Origin: Saccharofermentans sp.
Lineage (GTDB): Bacteria > Bacillota > Clostridia > Saccharofermentanales > Saccharofermentanaceae
DNA: 64,000 nt
Direction: 5' to 3'
NCBI GenBank assembly: GCA_016292215.1
Contig: JAEFBB010000001.1
Location: 1 to 64,000 of the forward strand
A program made the translations under genes and the position numbers. The notes under the pieces are model-generated. The model had not been told where the DNA came from and did no database searches. It saw nothing but the letters and a program-made list of their open reading frames with translations. This document shows, piece after piece, positions 17,541-25,998 of this stretch (positions are counted from its first letter, which is position 1; every line of letters starts with the position of its first letter).

Positions 17541-18110
17541 ATGAACGATCATTATTCGGATTATGTAAAAAAGAATATTCCTCATTCGGATATCGTTTTC
17601 GATAAGATCGAAGAGAAAGATAAGGCACTGGTCAAGATCATTCATGGCCAGCACATAAAGAACAATCTCGGGACGCTGATATTGTTCACGGTAGGATTTA
17701 TCCCTCTGCTCTGGTTCTTTGTAAGATCGCTGTTTATCAGGCTTCCTAATCTCTTCTTCGATATCCTTACGCTCACGCTGATAGGTGCGGCTTTGCTTGC
17801 CCTGGCCTACTTTATCTACGATGTTATCGGTCCTTTCAAGGGCATAAGAAAGGGCATTGTTCTGGCTTCTGAGAGGATACAGGAAGTTAAGGATAACAAG
17901 AACGCGACTTATCAGTATGTGTTCGATATCTATCTGCCGGATACTGATCAGACCCTGATGAGCTATCCGGTCAGCAGGGAAGTTTTTGAGAGTGTTAATC
18001 CGGGTGACGGCATCGTGATCTTTAAGACTATGCGCAAGGTCAAGGCTCTTCCCGATCCTGAACGCAAAGGCGTAATGGACGTCAGCAGGATCAAGTCAGG
18101 CGTGCGCTGA
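17541..18110 (+). CDS. Two-helix membrane protein, unknown
   Basis: A 189-residue protein with two adjacent hydrophobic helices (about residues 47-65 and 70-92) and a soluble C-terminal half, containing a VFDIYLPDTDQ strand-like stretch and a VNPGD turn. This layout resembles small DUF-type membrane proteins with an OB-like domain. It follows the XRE gene by 29 bases, with AAGGG before the start. No function can be assigned. Confidence 0.7.
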   Translation: MNDHYSDYVKKNIPHSDIVFDKIEEKDKALVKIIHGQHIKNNLGTLILFTVGFIPLLWFFVRSLFIRLPNLFFDILTLTLIGAALLALAYFIYDVIGPFKGIRKGIVLASERIQEVKDNKNATYQYVFDIYLPDTDQTLMSYPVSREVFESVNPGDGIVIFKTMRKVKALPDPERKGVMDVSRIKSGVR

Positions 18111-18149
18111 TTTTTGTACCGTCAAACCGAATGCTGAAAGGACAGAAAT

Positions 18150-18722
18150 ATGGATAAGTTCAGCGGTGAAGATCTGTTATTGGGATTATATGCGATCCAG
18201 AAGAAAGCTGCCGAGGCTCCGTGGGCGCTCAAAGAGCATGAACTGCCCAAAGGCAACTGGAAAAGAGTGATAGATCCTGACGGAGAAGCCTTTTGTAACA
18301 TTGTTACAAAGAACTATGTCATAGGCATAAAGACCGGAAGAGTCATATTTTTGGATAAGAATACCAAGAAGCGCCTGACTCCGATCATGGGATTCCATCA
18401 CCTGAACTCAGGGGACGTAAAACCCGATGAATCAGAGCTTGTTGTGCTCGAGAACGGCAAGCATTTCCATGTTATCTCGCTCAAGACGTTTGAAGTTATT
18501 AAGAAAGTGCTGGTCCCGCGCGGCACCTATACCGGCGACGTTTACTGCACTTTTTCTGAAGACGGCAAGATCCTTTATGTCCCTGTCCAGCTCTACGATT
18601 ACGATATCAGGCAGTACAAGTACTTCATGTGCGAGTATGAGACAGAGAACTATACTCTGCTCAAAAAGACTGAGATAAAACGCGAAGAATCAGACTGGTG
18701 GACAGACGAGAAAAAGGACTGA
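18150..18722 (+). CDS. Hypothetical protein with beta-propeller-like repeats
   Basis: A 190-residue soluble protein. Repeated strand patterns such as VIGIKTGRVIFLDKNTKKR and KPDESELVVLENGKHFHVIS look like blades of a WD40/YVTN-type propeller, but only three or four blades would fit. GAAAGGAC precedes the start. It ends 6 bases from the convergent NlpC/P60 gene with no terminator between them. A 19-base palindrome containing GTAACATTGTTAC lies inside the gene (18300-18312 region). Confidence 0.6.
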   Translation: MDKFSGEDLLLGLYAIQKKAAEAPWALKEHELPKGNWKRVIDPDGEAFCNIVTKNYVIGIKTGRVIFLDKNTKKRLTPIMGFHHLNSGDVKPDESELVVLENGKHFHVISLKTFEVIKKVLVPRGTYTGDVYCTFSEDGKILYVPVQLYDYDIRQYKYFMCEYETENYTLLKKTEIKREESDWWTDEKKD

Positions 18723-18728
18723 GCAGCT

Positions 18729-20276
18729 TTATTCCTCAGGCTTTAGTGTCAGCGCCGTCTTAGATACATCGAGCCACGTTTTAAGGCTCGTGGTCCTGAC
18801 GTAAAGGCTGCTGACGATTACCGTGTAAGGATGAATGGCATCAGTCGATCCCGGAGCGGGCGCGACATATGTGCCGGTGGCGCTGATAACGTAAGGAATT
18901 CCGTCGACTGTACCGAGATAGATCGTCATGTGGCCGGGGAATGATATCAGGCTTCCGGGTGCGAGATCCTTGATCACGGCAAGCTTCTCATCTTTTGACA
19001 TATCGCTCATATCGACCTTGTAAATTCCCTTCGAATCAGACTGGCCGACGCGCGGGAGGAGTACTCCAAAGCAGCGGTAGATCTCTCTGGTGATGCCCGT
19101 GCAGTCATTGGCCCTTAGGTCGCCGCCCCAGCCGTATCTGTCGCCTAAGAGCTTAAATGCCTGTCTTACTATGTTTGCGGGCGTAAGCGGCAGGTAGCCG
19201 ATCGTGACGTTATCTGATATCGGGATCAAAGTATATTCGTCCTTGATGTAGCCGTCAGAGCCTCTGGTGGGGACTTTGACAATGTAATCGCCGTAAGTCG
19301 CGCGCTTGTTGATGACAGAAGGCGCTTCGGATACGGGAATCAATTCCATTCTCGTACCCATGGGGAGCACAAGATCTCTTAAAGATTCTGCATAAGGATC
19401 GTCGCCGAGCCTGATCTCCCTGGCGGTGACAGTCAGCCAATTAGCAGGGTTTTGTCTGGCTGTCCATTCTTCGCGGTCTTTGCAAAGAGCGACAGCGTCC
19501 TTTCTGACCCATGCTGCGTAGCTGTCAAAAGATACGTAAAGATATTCGCCGTCAAGGCTCTCGTGGAGCACGATCAAAGGCATATAAGGCATGCACTCGG
19601 CATAGAGCATATAGTCGAACAGAAGGTTAGAGTTATCCTTGATAACGCGGTCTTCGGTAGGGAAAAGCCTTAATGTCATTCGCTTTACGGAATAGCCGAA
19701 TCTTACTTCTACTTTATCCCCGACGCCGTCGATGTTTGAGAGCTCGATCAGTTTATCCCAGTAATCCTTAGTGGTCTTGCTGCCGTTGAGATAGTATTCT
19801 GACGGGTCATCGGGAGCCATGCCCGCATTCTCGTTCAGGAAAGCTCTGAGGATATCTCCGTCAAGAGTATCTTCAAACTCATCGAAATAAGGCATCTGCA
19901 CGCCGTCACCTGTCTTCTGGTGGACGCGGTTTGCGTAATTGAATGCCGCGATCTGGTCTGCATTCATCAATATCTCGTTATCTTCTTCGCTAATCCAGTA
20001 ATCAGCATTCATCATCTGGGGATCGACGCCTTCAACGATGCGTACAAAGTCAGTATCGGCAAGGCTGGTTGTAGTGCTCGGTTCTGTTATGAAATCAACT
20101 GAGGTCGTCTCAGTGGTGGTTTCAGTTGATGTGGCAGGCGGTTCCGTAGCAGGCGTTTCTGAGGCATGCGGGTTTGTGCTGATGCTCTCGGCACCGCCCG
20201 AACTGCACGCGCATAGAGACGCTGCCAGAGCAGCTGAGAGAATCAAAGAAGTTGTTCTATATCTGAAAGCAGCCAT
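18729..20276 (-). CDS. NlpC/P60 peptidoglycan hydrolase lipoprotein with SH3-type domains
   Basis: The 515-residue precursor has a lipoprotein signal (lipobox SLCAC, lipidated C24) and a Thr/Ser/Pro-rich linker (25-75). A helical region and SH3-like beta domains (about 240-375) come next, then an NlpC/P60 domain. Catalytic Cys is in ANDCTGITRE (near 391) and His in SFPGHMTIY (near 448). It should cleave D-glutamyl-meso-diaminopimelate links in peptidoglycan at the cell surface. Architecture and order match YgiM/YkfC-like gamma-endopeptidases. GGAGAGCG precedes the start. It is transcribed divergently from the PEBP lipoprotein. Confidence 0.9.
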   Translation of the reverse strand: MAAFRYRTTSLILSAALAASLCACSSGGAESISTNPHASETPATEPPATSTETTTETTSVDFITEPSTTTSLADTDFVRIVEGVDPQMMNADYWISEEDNEILMNADQIAAFNYANRVHQKTGDGVQMPYFDEFEDTLDGDILRAFLNENAGMAPDDPSEYYLNGSKTTKDYWDKLIELSNIDGVGDKVEVRFGYSVKRMTLRLFPTEDRVIKDNSNLLFDYMLYAECMPYMPLIVLHESLDGEYLYVSFDSYAAWVRKDAVALCKDREEWTARQNPANWLTVTAREIRLGDDPYAESLRDLVLPMGTRMELIPVSEAPSVINKRATYGDYIVKVPTRGSDGYIKDEYTLIPISDNVTIGYLPLTPANIVRQAFKLLGDRYGWGGDLRANDCTGITREIYRCFGVLLPRVGQSDSKGIYKVDMSDMSKDEKLAVIKDLAPGSLISFPGHMTIYLGTVDGIPYVISATGTYVAPAPGSTDAIHPYTVIVSSLYVRTTSLKTWLDVSKTALTLKPEE

Positions 20277-20405
20277 TTTCGCTCTCCGTAAAACGATTTT
20301 ATGTCTACTATTTTATCAATCATTTCGAAAATGCAGAAAGGCAGGATTGTGTGCAGATATTGCTAATCAATATGTAAATAATTCTAATTGGCGCGAATTA
20401 ACTAT

Positions 20406-20414
20406 TGGTATAAT
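20406..20414 (+). promoter_or_regulatory. Extended -10 promoter of the PEBP lipoprotein gene
   Basis: TGG-TATAAT 31 bases before the ATG at 20446. The -35 region is poor. Confidence 0.6.
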
Positions 20415-20445
20415 ACCCGTAAGGATATAAAAGGAGATACTCAAG

Positions 20446-21087
20446 ATGAAAAAGACAAGAATCACAGCTTTATTGCTTGGCGTTGCAATGCTCCTTAGCG
20501 CTTCAGGCTGTTCTTCAGCTGAGAAAGAGACGGAGGCAGTTACAGCACAGCCTTCTGCAACATCAGAAAATGCTACTGAGGAAGAGGCTGCAGGATCTTC
20601 GGCTGAAGCTGTCACTGAGCCTTTGACAGATTACCTTTCAGGCCATGCGACTTTCGAGCTCACTTCAGAAGACCTCCAGGGCGGTGTCTGGGCAGATGTC
20701 ATATCAAATACAAATAAAGGTGAGAACGTATCTCCGCAGCTTTCATGGGCTCCGGTCGAAGGCGCTTCATCTTATGTCATTATCATGGTCGACACATCTG
20801 TAAAATCCTGGGTGCATTGGATATCTGATAATGTAACGGAAACAGAACTTCCCGGAGGATGGGCTCCTTCTTCCGATTACATCGGACCTTATCCGCCGAG
20901 CGGAGATACGCATGTTTATGAGATCTATGTCGTAGCTCTGCGTGCGCCGGTCGAGAAGGTCAAATGCGCATTTAACGCTACGAATCCCAAATTCGAGACA
21001 GCTATCACGAATCTTGATACCGATGCCGACGGTAATGAAGGCAATATAATCGCTTTCGGCCACATCGCGGGCAAGTTCACAAGCTGA
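20446..21087 (+). CDS. YbhB/YbcL-like (PEBP family) lipoprotein
   Basis: A 213-residue lipoprotein: signal peptide with lipobox SASGC (C22), an acidic Ala/Glu/Thr linker (23-62), and a phosphatidylethanolamine-binding-protein fold. PEBP hallmarks are NVSPQLSWAPVEGASSYVII, VDTSVKSWVHW and GPYPPSGDTHVYEIYVVAL. Its ligand is unknown; bacterial family members are linked to kinase-inhibitor-like or small-molecule binding. GGAGAT precedes the start and a strong terminator follows, so it is monocistronic. Confidence 0.9.
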   Translation: MKKTRITALLLGVAMLLSASGCSSAEKETEAVTAQPSATSENATEEEAAGSSAEAVTEPLTDYLSGHATFELTSEDLQGGVWADVISNTNKGENVSPQLSWAPVEGASSYVIIMVDTSVKSWVHWISDNVTETELPGGWAPSSDYIGPYPPSGDTHVYEIYVVALRAPVEKVKCAFNATNPKFETAITNLDTDADGNEGNIIAFGHIAGKFTS

Positions 21088-21116
21088 TACTTTACTTAAG
21101 TTAATCCGAGATCAAG

Positions 21117-21150
21117 CACCTTCTGCATTTCCGGATGCAGGAGGTGTTTT
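21117..21150 (+). terminator. Terminator of the PEBP gene
   Basis: A 12-bp stem (21117-21128 with 21135-21146, one T-G wobble) with a 6-base loop followed by TTTT. Confidence 0.85.
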
Positions 21151-21193
21151 CGTTTGCCCGGAGACCAGAAAATCAACGATTCTTGCCAATTTA

Positions 21194-21202
21194 TGCTATA
21201 AT
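21194..21202 (+). promoter_or_regulatory. Extended -10 promoter of the Cys-Ala/radical SAM operon
   Basis: TGC-TATAAT, 30 bases before the ATG at 21232; no -35 of quality. Confidence 0.62.
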
Positions 21203-21231
21203 TTTCCTTGGAATTAAGGAAGGGATAGAAT

Positions 21232-22539
21232 ATGTTTTACAACAAGGATAATCCACAATGGAAATTTAATGAGGACCAGTACCTCAGTAACGATGATTAT
21301 TATGGCATGGTCGAGGAGTATGATGAACTTGCCAGGTCGATGCTGAGGGCCGATTTCCGCGACATCAACGAGAAATTCTACGGCGTCAAGGAGACCTACA
21401 CTTCCGAAGAAGACAGAGAACGCAAAAGAAAAAAGCAGCTGATCGGCGGAATCTGCGCTGCAGTATTATTCGCAGGGCTCGTATTGGCGCTGTTGTTCAA
21501 GCAGATCCTGATTTTCGGATATGCTATGTGTGCTATTTTCCTGCTTGCCGGCATATCGGTAATGGTCTCCGGCAAAGGCGAGATCGTCGAGTCGACCAGC
21601 AAAGCGATCTTTAACAGAGTCCTGGGATTTTGCATTACTTTTGCTTCCGTGCTGATAATTCTATTGATGCTGTTCAGAACGAAGATGGAGGGAGGAGAGT
21701 TTTTCCTTCTGCTGGGCGTTGTTGTTTTCGGAATAACCGGATTGGCGCTTCTGGTATTAACGGTCATGAAGGCTTTGTCAGGCAAGATCGTGTACACCGA
21801 AGAAGTCAATGCTACATGCGCGGGTTATGTCCGCTATGTCAGCCACGATTCCGGAGACCATGGAAGCAGATTTACGTTTATCCACACATCTCCGTTGTTT
21901 AAGTATTCTTACGGCGGAGTACAATATGAAGCTGTCTACGATGACTTTATAGTCAAGAAGGATTCGGATGTTGCCCTGGGGCAGAACATGAACATCAGCG
22001 TAGACCCCAAGCATCCGGAGAACATCATGTCTCCTGCAACGACACATAAGGGCGGCATCGGCTTCATGATCATCATGGGCATTATAAGCTTAGGTGTCGC
22101 AGTATTCCTGGCGGTCTACGTCTTTAGCGGCTCAGCTAAGACCATGACAGTCGAGACCCGGTGGAACACTCCGGTAGACCTGGTTAACGGTGAAGAGACA
22201 GTGGCTGAGACTACTATCAGGCAGCTTACCGATGAAATGATCGAAGAGGCTTACGCCGATCAGTTGAAAGGCGGGAAATGGTATATCGAGACGACGACTA
22301 TTAAGTATACGCACACTCCTGCAGATTCAGACGTCATTGAGCTCTATTTCTCTGACGATACTTTCGTCCGCGGCCTTACTAAAGATGATACGCTGAAGCC
22401 GGGCACGGAGCTGATACTGTTCTATACAGTTGACGAAGAGTACAAGGAAGACGATCAGCCGTATAAGTTTGTTTTCTCGTTCGGCAGGCCCGATGAATTT
22501 GAATATGCCGGTTCGCACTCGGCATATGTTAGCAATTAA
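21232..22539 (+). CDS. Multi-pass membrane protein, unknown
   Basis: The 435-residue protein has an acidic N-terminus, about four hydrophobic helices between residues 65 and 185, a soluble central domain (190-275) and another helix around 280-305. The soluble part containing FKYSYGGVQYEAVYDDF and VDPKHPENI resembles DUF3592-like domains. GGAAGG precedes the ATG. It lies 37 bases upstream of the Cys-Ala-tailed protein and is probably co-transcribed with it and the radical SAM gene. Confidence 0.7.
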   Translation: MFYNKDNPQWKFNEDQYLSNDDYYGMVEEYDELARSMLRADFRDINEKFYGVKETYTSEEDRERKRKKQLIGGICAAVLFAGLVLALLFKQILIFGYAMCAIFLLAGISVMVSGKGEIVESTSKAIFNRVLGFCITFASVLIILLMLFRTKMEGGEFFLLLGVVVFGITGLALLVLTVMKALSGKIVYTEEVNATCAGYVRYVSHDSGDHGSRFTFIHTSPLFKYSYGGVQYEAVYDDFIVKKDSDVALGQNMNISVDPKHPENIMSPATTHKGGIGFMIIMGIISLGVAVFLAVYVFSGSAKTMTVETRWNTPVDLVNGEETVAETTIRQLTDEMIEEAYADQLKGGKWYIETTTIKYTHTPADSDVIELYFSDDTFVRGLTKDDTLKPGTELILFYTVDEEYKEDDQPYKFVFSFGRPDEFEYAGSHSAYVSN

Positions 22540-22576
22540 TGGTTTGGCCTAAAGCCAGGCTCGAAAGGAATAAGAA

Positions 22577-23527
22577 ATGACAAGGGTATGTACAAAGATA
22601 ATGGCTGCACTGGCTGCACTTCTCGTGGCAGCTTCAGTTTTACTTATGCTGCCCCGCAAGACGGAAGCTTTGCAGGTCTATTACGATAAGATCCACTACT
22701 ACGGCATCGAAGCTAATTTGCTTGATAACGGTGCTGTCGAGTTCATTTATACATTTGATTGGGAAGTTGTTATTGATGTTGTTGACGAGCCATTCAAATG
22801 GGTCAAGATAGGTATTCCTAATTCTAATGCGCATAAGTTCAAAGCGCTGACGGATAATATCAAGTCAGTTAAATATATGAGTGACTACGGCAGCTATGCA
22901 AAGGTCAAGTTCCGTAAGACATACCATGCGGGTGATGTCATTCACTTCAGTTTCTCTTTTGTTCAGGAGAATCTTTTTGAGACGCCGGACCTCTACGGCA
23001 ACGGTGGCGTATGGTCGGGCCTTTATGTCTATGACTATACTCCGGGGTGGTTTGATGAGATTCCGGTCGAGAAATATGAGATCAAGTGGAACGTCGCTAA
23101 TGTCGTCAAGTACACCAACAACGCTCGCGTTGAGGGCCAGTATCTGGTTTGTACCGGATCTTTGAAAGCCGGCGAAAGAGCCAACATAGTGATCGGGTAC
23201 AGGCCCGGGTCTTACAGTTTTCAATATAAGGATGTATCTCATTTTTGGACCGAGCTGGGAGCTTTTACTGAAGCTGCCGGACCTATAATATTGGTGGCAG
23301 TTGTTCTTTTTGTTCTTACCCGTGTTTCTGACAAATATAGAGGACATACCGGCGGATATCACGGCCATTACGGCGGTCACGGCGGAGGCTGTGCCTGTGC
23401 TTGCGCCTGTGCGTGTGCCTGTGCCGGCGGCGGCCGTGCGGGCTGCACGAAAAAGGATTTCTACGGGACAAAGGTCTCTACCATGAGGATCAGAAAGATC
23501 CTGAAGGACGGTGCCGAAGATGTTTAA
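22577..23527 (+). CDS. DUF2207-like membrane protein with (Cys-Ala)6 cytoplasmic tail, candidate radical SAM substrate
   Basis: The 316-residue protein has a signal peptide (1-31), an extracytoplasmic beta-rich domain like DUF2207 (32-230), a single membrane helix (about 236-254) and a short cytoplasmic tail. The tail is Gly/His-rich, then carries six consecutive Cys-Ala pairs (residues 272-283), GGGRAGC and a basic end. The repeat uses mixed Cys and Ala codons, so selection acts on the protein. The next gene, overlapping its end, is a radical SAM enzyme, which makes the tail a probable site of thioether or other modification. The predicted topology puts the cysteines in the cytosol with the enzyme. 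The family assignment of the ectodomain is moderate. Confidence 0.8.
   Translation: MTRVCTKIMAALAALLVAASVLLMLPRKTEALQVYYDKIHYYGIEANLLDNGAVEFIYTFDWEVVIDVVDEPFKWVKIGIPNSNAHKFKALTDNIKSVKYMSDYGSYAKVKFRKTYHAGDVIHFSFSFVQENLFETPDLYGNGGVWSGLYVYDYTPGWFDEIPVEKYEIKWNVANVVKYTNNARVEGQYLVCTGSLKAGERANIVIGYRPGSYSFQYKDVSHFWTELGAFTEAAGPIILVAVVLFVLTRVSDKYRGHTGGYHGHYGGHGGGCACACACACACAGGGRAGCTKKDFYGTKVSTMRIRKILKDGAEDV
23390..23425 (+). repeat. Six tandem Cys-Ala codon pairs
   Basis: 36 bases encode CA six times. Ala codons vary (GCC, GCT, GCC, GCG, GCC, GCC) and one Cys codon is TGC, so this is a protein-level repeat rather than fresh slippage. Confidence 0.9.
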
Positions 23528-24875
23528 ACAAAAGCTGTATGAATTAGCCAACTGGAAACAGGTGATCCATACGACCTGGAATCCCGATGGTCCGGGCGTC
23601 ATCAGGATGCACATGATCCCACCCAAGTTCACGCCCTTCAAGTTAGCAAAGACCATTGTCATCATCAACGGCCATGAGATCCTGCCGATCAACGAATCCG
23701 GCGCGATCCTTCTGACCGAATACGTCAAGCACGTAAACGAATTCGGCGAAGGCGCCATGACCGATGAGGACTTGGAAAAGATCATCCGGAAGACTTTCCA
23801 CGGAGTTAAGAAAGTGTTCCCGTTAGTAAAAGATCAGGTGCTCAAAGATGACCTCAACTATTACATCGATCTTTTCGAAGCAATCGCGAAAGGCGAAGCT
23901 GTAGAGACTGACTATCCCGGCATGACGATCGGCGAATACGCCCGCTTCATGAGCGCGCCTCACAGGATGGATCTTCTCGTCTCATCAATGTCCAAGGACG
24001 GCCGTTGGAACTGCAATCAAAAGTGCGTCCACTGTTACGCTGCCGACCAAAAGTGCGCCGAAGAGAAAGAGCTTACGACCGATGAATGGAAGAAGATAAT
24101 CGGGATCCTGCGCAAGGAGAAGGTCTCTCAGATCACCTTCACTGGCGGCGAACCCACCATCCGCGAAGATATCCCCGAGCTCATCAAGGAAGGCCGCTGG
24201 TTTATCACGCGCCTTAACACTAACGGTGTAAGACTTACGGAAGATTACTGCCGCCGCCTCCGCGAAGCCGAGCTCGATAATCTGCAGGTCACTTTCTATT
24301 CCTGCGATGAGGAGATCCACAACAGGCTCGTAGGTGCGCCCAACTATCAGAAGACGCTTGCCGGTATCAAGAACGCAATCGCCGCAGGCATCAACATGAG
24401 CATAAACACGCCTATCTGCAGACTCAATAAAGATTACAAGAAGACATTGGAATTTCTGCACGATCTGGGCATCATATATGTGACATGTTCAGGTCTGATC
24501 CTTACAGGCAACGCGAAAGGCGAAGAGTCAGAAGAGCTTAGGATCGAAGGCGAAGAGCTTTATGAATCTCTGCGGGAAGCCGTCGAGTATGCATATTCGC
24601 ACGACATGGAGATAAGCTTCACGTCGCCCGGTCTGATCAGTCAGGAAAAGCTCACTGAGATGGGGCTTGATGTGCCTTCGTGCGGCGCGTGCCTGAGCAA
24701 CATGGCGATCACTCCGTCCGGCAATGTAGTACCGTGCCAGAGCTGGCTCTCAGACGAGCCCCTCGGTAATATCCTCACCGATAAATGGAAGAAGATCTGG
24801 GAAGGTCCGCGCTGCAAGAGTATCAGGGATATTGCTGCGAAAGAAGAGCAAAAATGCCAGCTGCGCGATAAGTGA
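23520..24875 (+). CDS. Radical SAM peptide-modifying enzyme with N-terminal RRE-like and C-terminal SPASM/twitch-like regions
   Basis: I start this 451-residue protein at the ATG at 23520; a GTG three codons earlier is possible. Residues 1-130 look like a PqqD/RRE-type winged fold that binds a peptide. The radical SAM core begins at CNQKCVHC (CX3CX2C, about residues 164-171), with TFTGGEPTIRED as the GGEP motif. The end has further cysteines (CGACLSNMAITPSG, VPCQSWL, EQKC), a SPASM or shorter twitch auxiliary-cluster region. The gene overlaps the Cys-Ala protein by 8 bases. This is the pattern of RiPP or protein-maturation radical SAM enzymes that crosslink cysteine sulfur to a carbon. The product is unproven. 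Confidence 0.88.
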   Translation: MFKQKLYELANWKQVIHTTWNPDGPGVIRMHMIPPKFTPFKLAKTIVIINGHEILPINESGAILLTEYVKHVNEFGEGAMTDEDLEKIIRKTFHGVKKVFPLVKDQVLKDDLNYYIDLFEAIAKGEAVETDYPGMTIGEYARFMSAPHRMDLLVSSMSKDGRWNCNQKCVHCYAADQKCAEEKELTTDEWKKIIGILRKEKVSQITFTGGEPTIREDIPELIKEGRWFITRLNTNGVRLTEDYCRRLREAELDNLQVTFYSCDEEIHNRLVGAPNYQKTLAGIKNAIAAGINMSINTPICRLNKDYKKTLEFLHDLGIIYVTCSGLILTGNAKGEESEELRIEGEELYESLREAVEYAYSHDMEISFTSPGLISQEKLTEMGLDVPSCGACLSNMAITPSGNVVPCQSWLSDEPLGNILTDKWKKIWEGPRCKSIRDIAAKEEQKCQLRDK

Positions 24876-24899
24876 TCAGATTACCAATTGAAGTGTTTG

Positions 24900-24935
24900 A
24901 ACGGCATCGCCACAAATAAGGCGGTGCCGTTTTTA
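24900..24935 (+). terminator. Terminator after the radical SAM gene
   Basis: A 12-bp stem (24900-24911 with 24920-24931, one wobble) followed by a T tract. Confidence 0.88.
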
Positions 24936-25081
24936 TATGCGTTCAAAACATTTTTGAATTAAGAGAACCCTTTGCGTATCTTTGTCGTCCTATACTGGTT
25001 CTGACCTGAAAGCGCTGCGATTTGGCCCAAGAAAAAATTTTTCAAAAAATTTCGCAAAACCTATTGCATTTTCTGAAATTG

Positions 25082-25090
25082 TGATATACT
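25082..25090 (+). promoter_or_regulatory. Extended -10 promoter of the decayed FecR copy
   Basis: TGA-TATACT with TTGCAT 15 bases upstream, 41 bases before the ATG at 25132. The promoter survives although the gene is deleted internally. Confidence 0.5.
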
Positions 25091-25131
25091 TATCAGGTTT
25101 GTCAAAGCACAAACCAGAAGGGTTATATCCT

Positions 25132-25830
25132 ATGGCTTTGATTAACGTTTTCAAGATTATTCCCGAGAAAACTAAGATAATTATGGCCGTTGCCGCAGTA
25201 GCTGTTATTGCTTTTGCCGCGGCAGGTTTTGTATTGAGCCGTAGTGGTTATAAAGCTGCGACGATGAGACTGATCCGCGTCGAAATATCAGCAACAAACC
25301 CCAAGACAATTCAGACAAAAACCGCCCAAGTGAAAGGTGGAAAGCAGATAAAAGTTTACCTCTATTCCGGCAGGAAGGAAGATACTGTCGCATTCGAGCT
25401 TAGCGTGGTCTCTGAAGACGGCCTCCCCAAATTCCCTCTTCAGAGGCTCGCTGAGGGCGAAGCTCTTCCCGACAGAGTATGCGGATTTACCTGTTGGGAT
25501 AAGGAAGAACTGCTGAACACTAAAAGTGGCATTCTCAATATTGTTAAAAAAGGGGACTCAGTAACTCCTTGGGCCGCTCCCTCTGAGGAGCGCACACTTA
25601 CACCTGAACCCGTCTACGGAACGCTTGCCGGCCCCTCTGCACCGACTTTTATTCCGCCGGTTTCCATAACGCCGGCGGTCATGCCTGCAGGCGTTCCGAC
25701 GGGTTCTATTTTCGCTGGTCCTGGCAGCTGCTATACAGCCACGGCCTTGAATTTGAACTCAATGCTGTGTCCGAGACATACCTCCCTGACTTACCACTCC
25801 GTATGCCCGCAGAGAATTAAGAACTCCTAG
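25132..25830 (+). pseudogene. Internally deleted FecR-domain protein
   Basis: This frame (232 codons from the ATG at 25132, GAAGGG upstream) matches the intact protein at 25999. The N-terminal membrane segment ending GYKAATMRLIRVE is joined directly to ISATNPKTIQTKTAQVKGGK, which aligns with the region after the FecR domain of the neighbour. About 120 residues are missing, in frame; the junction is at a Val-Glu pair present at both ends of the deletion. The similarity ends near CWDKEELLN. The rest is Pro/Thr/Ser rich and then meaningless, without the surface modules of the neighbours. The product, if made, lacks the FecR domain. Confidence 0.8.
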
Positions 25831-25874
25831 ACAAAGTCTGCGAGCATACAGGGTGGGACAAGGAAAGCTGTTAA
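25809..25874 (+). pseudogene. Second FecR-paralogue remnant
   Basis: In another frame from the overlapping pseudogene, 22 codons read AEN-stop-ELLDKVCEHTGWDKESC-stop. The intact neighbour has AENDELLDRVCEYTGWDKEK at the matching place. A nonsense change and a frameshift near the end show decay. This is the residue of a third, older copy fused behind the first remnant. Confidence 0.75.
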
Positions 25875-25942
25875 CGAAAGCAAGACGTAGAAGACGACTA
25901 AAAACAGACAGCAGTTTTTGAGCAAATTGCTCTGAAACTGTA

Positions 25943-25951
25943 TGCTACAAT
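25943..25951 (+). promoter_or_regulatory. Extended -10 promoter of the first intact FecR gene
   Basis: TGC-TACAAT 48 bases before the ATG at 25999. Confidence 0.5.
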
Positions 25952-25998
25952 CGCAGAAGATGAGGACGACACAAAGAGCACTTGGGAGGGATGATCTT

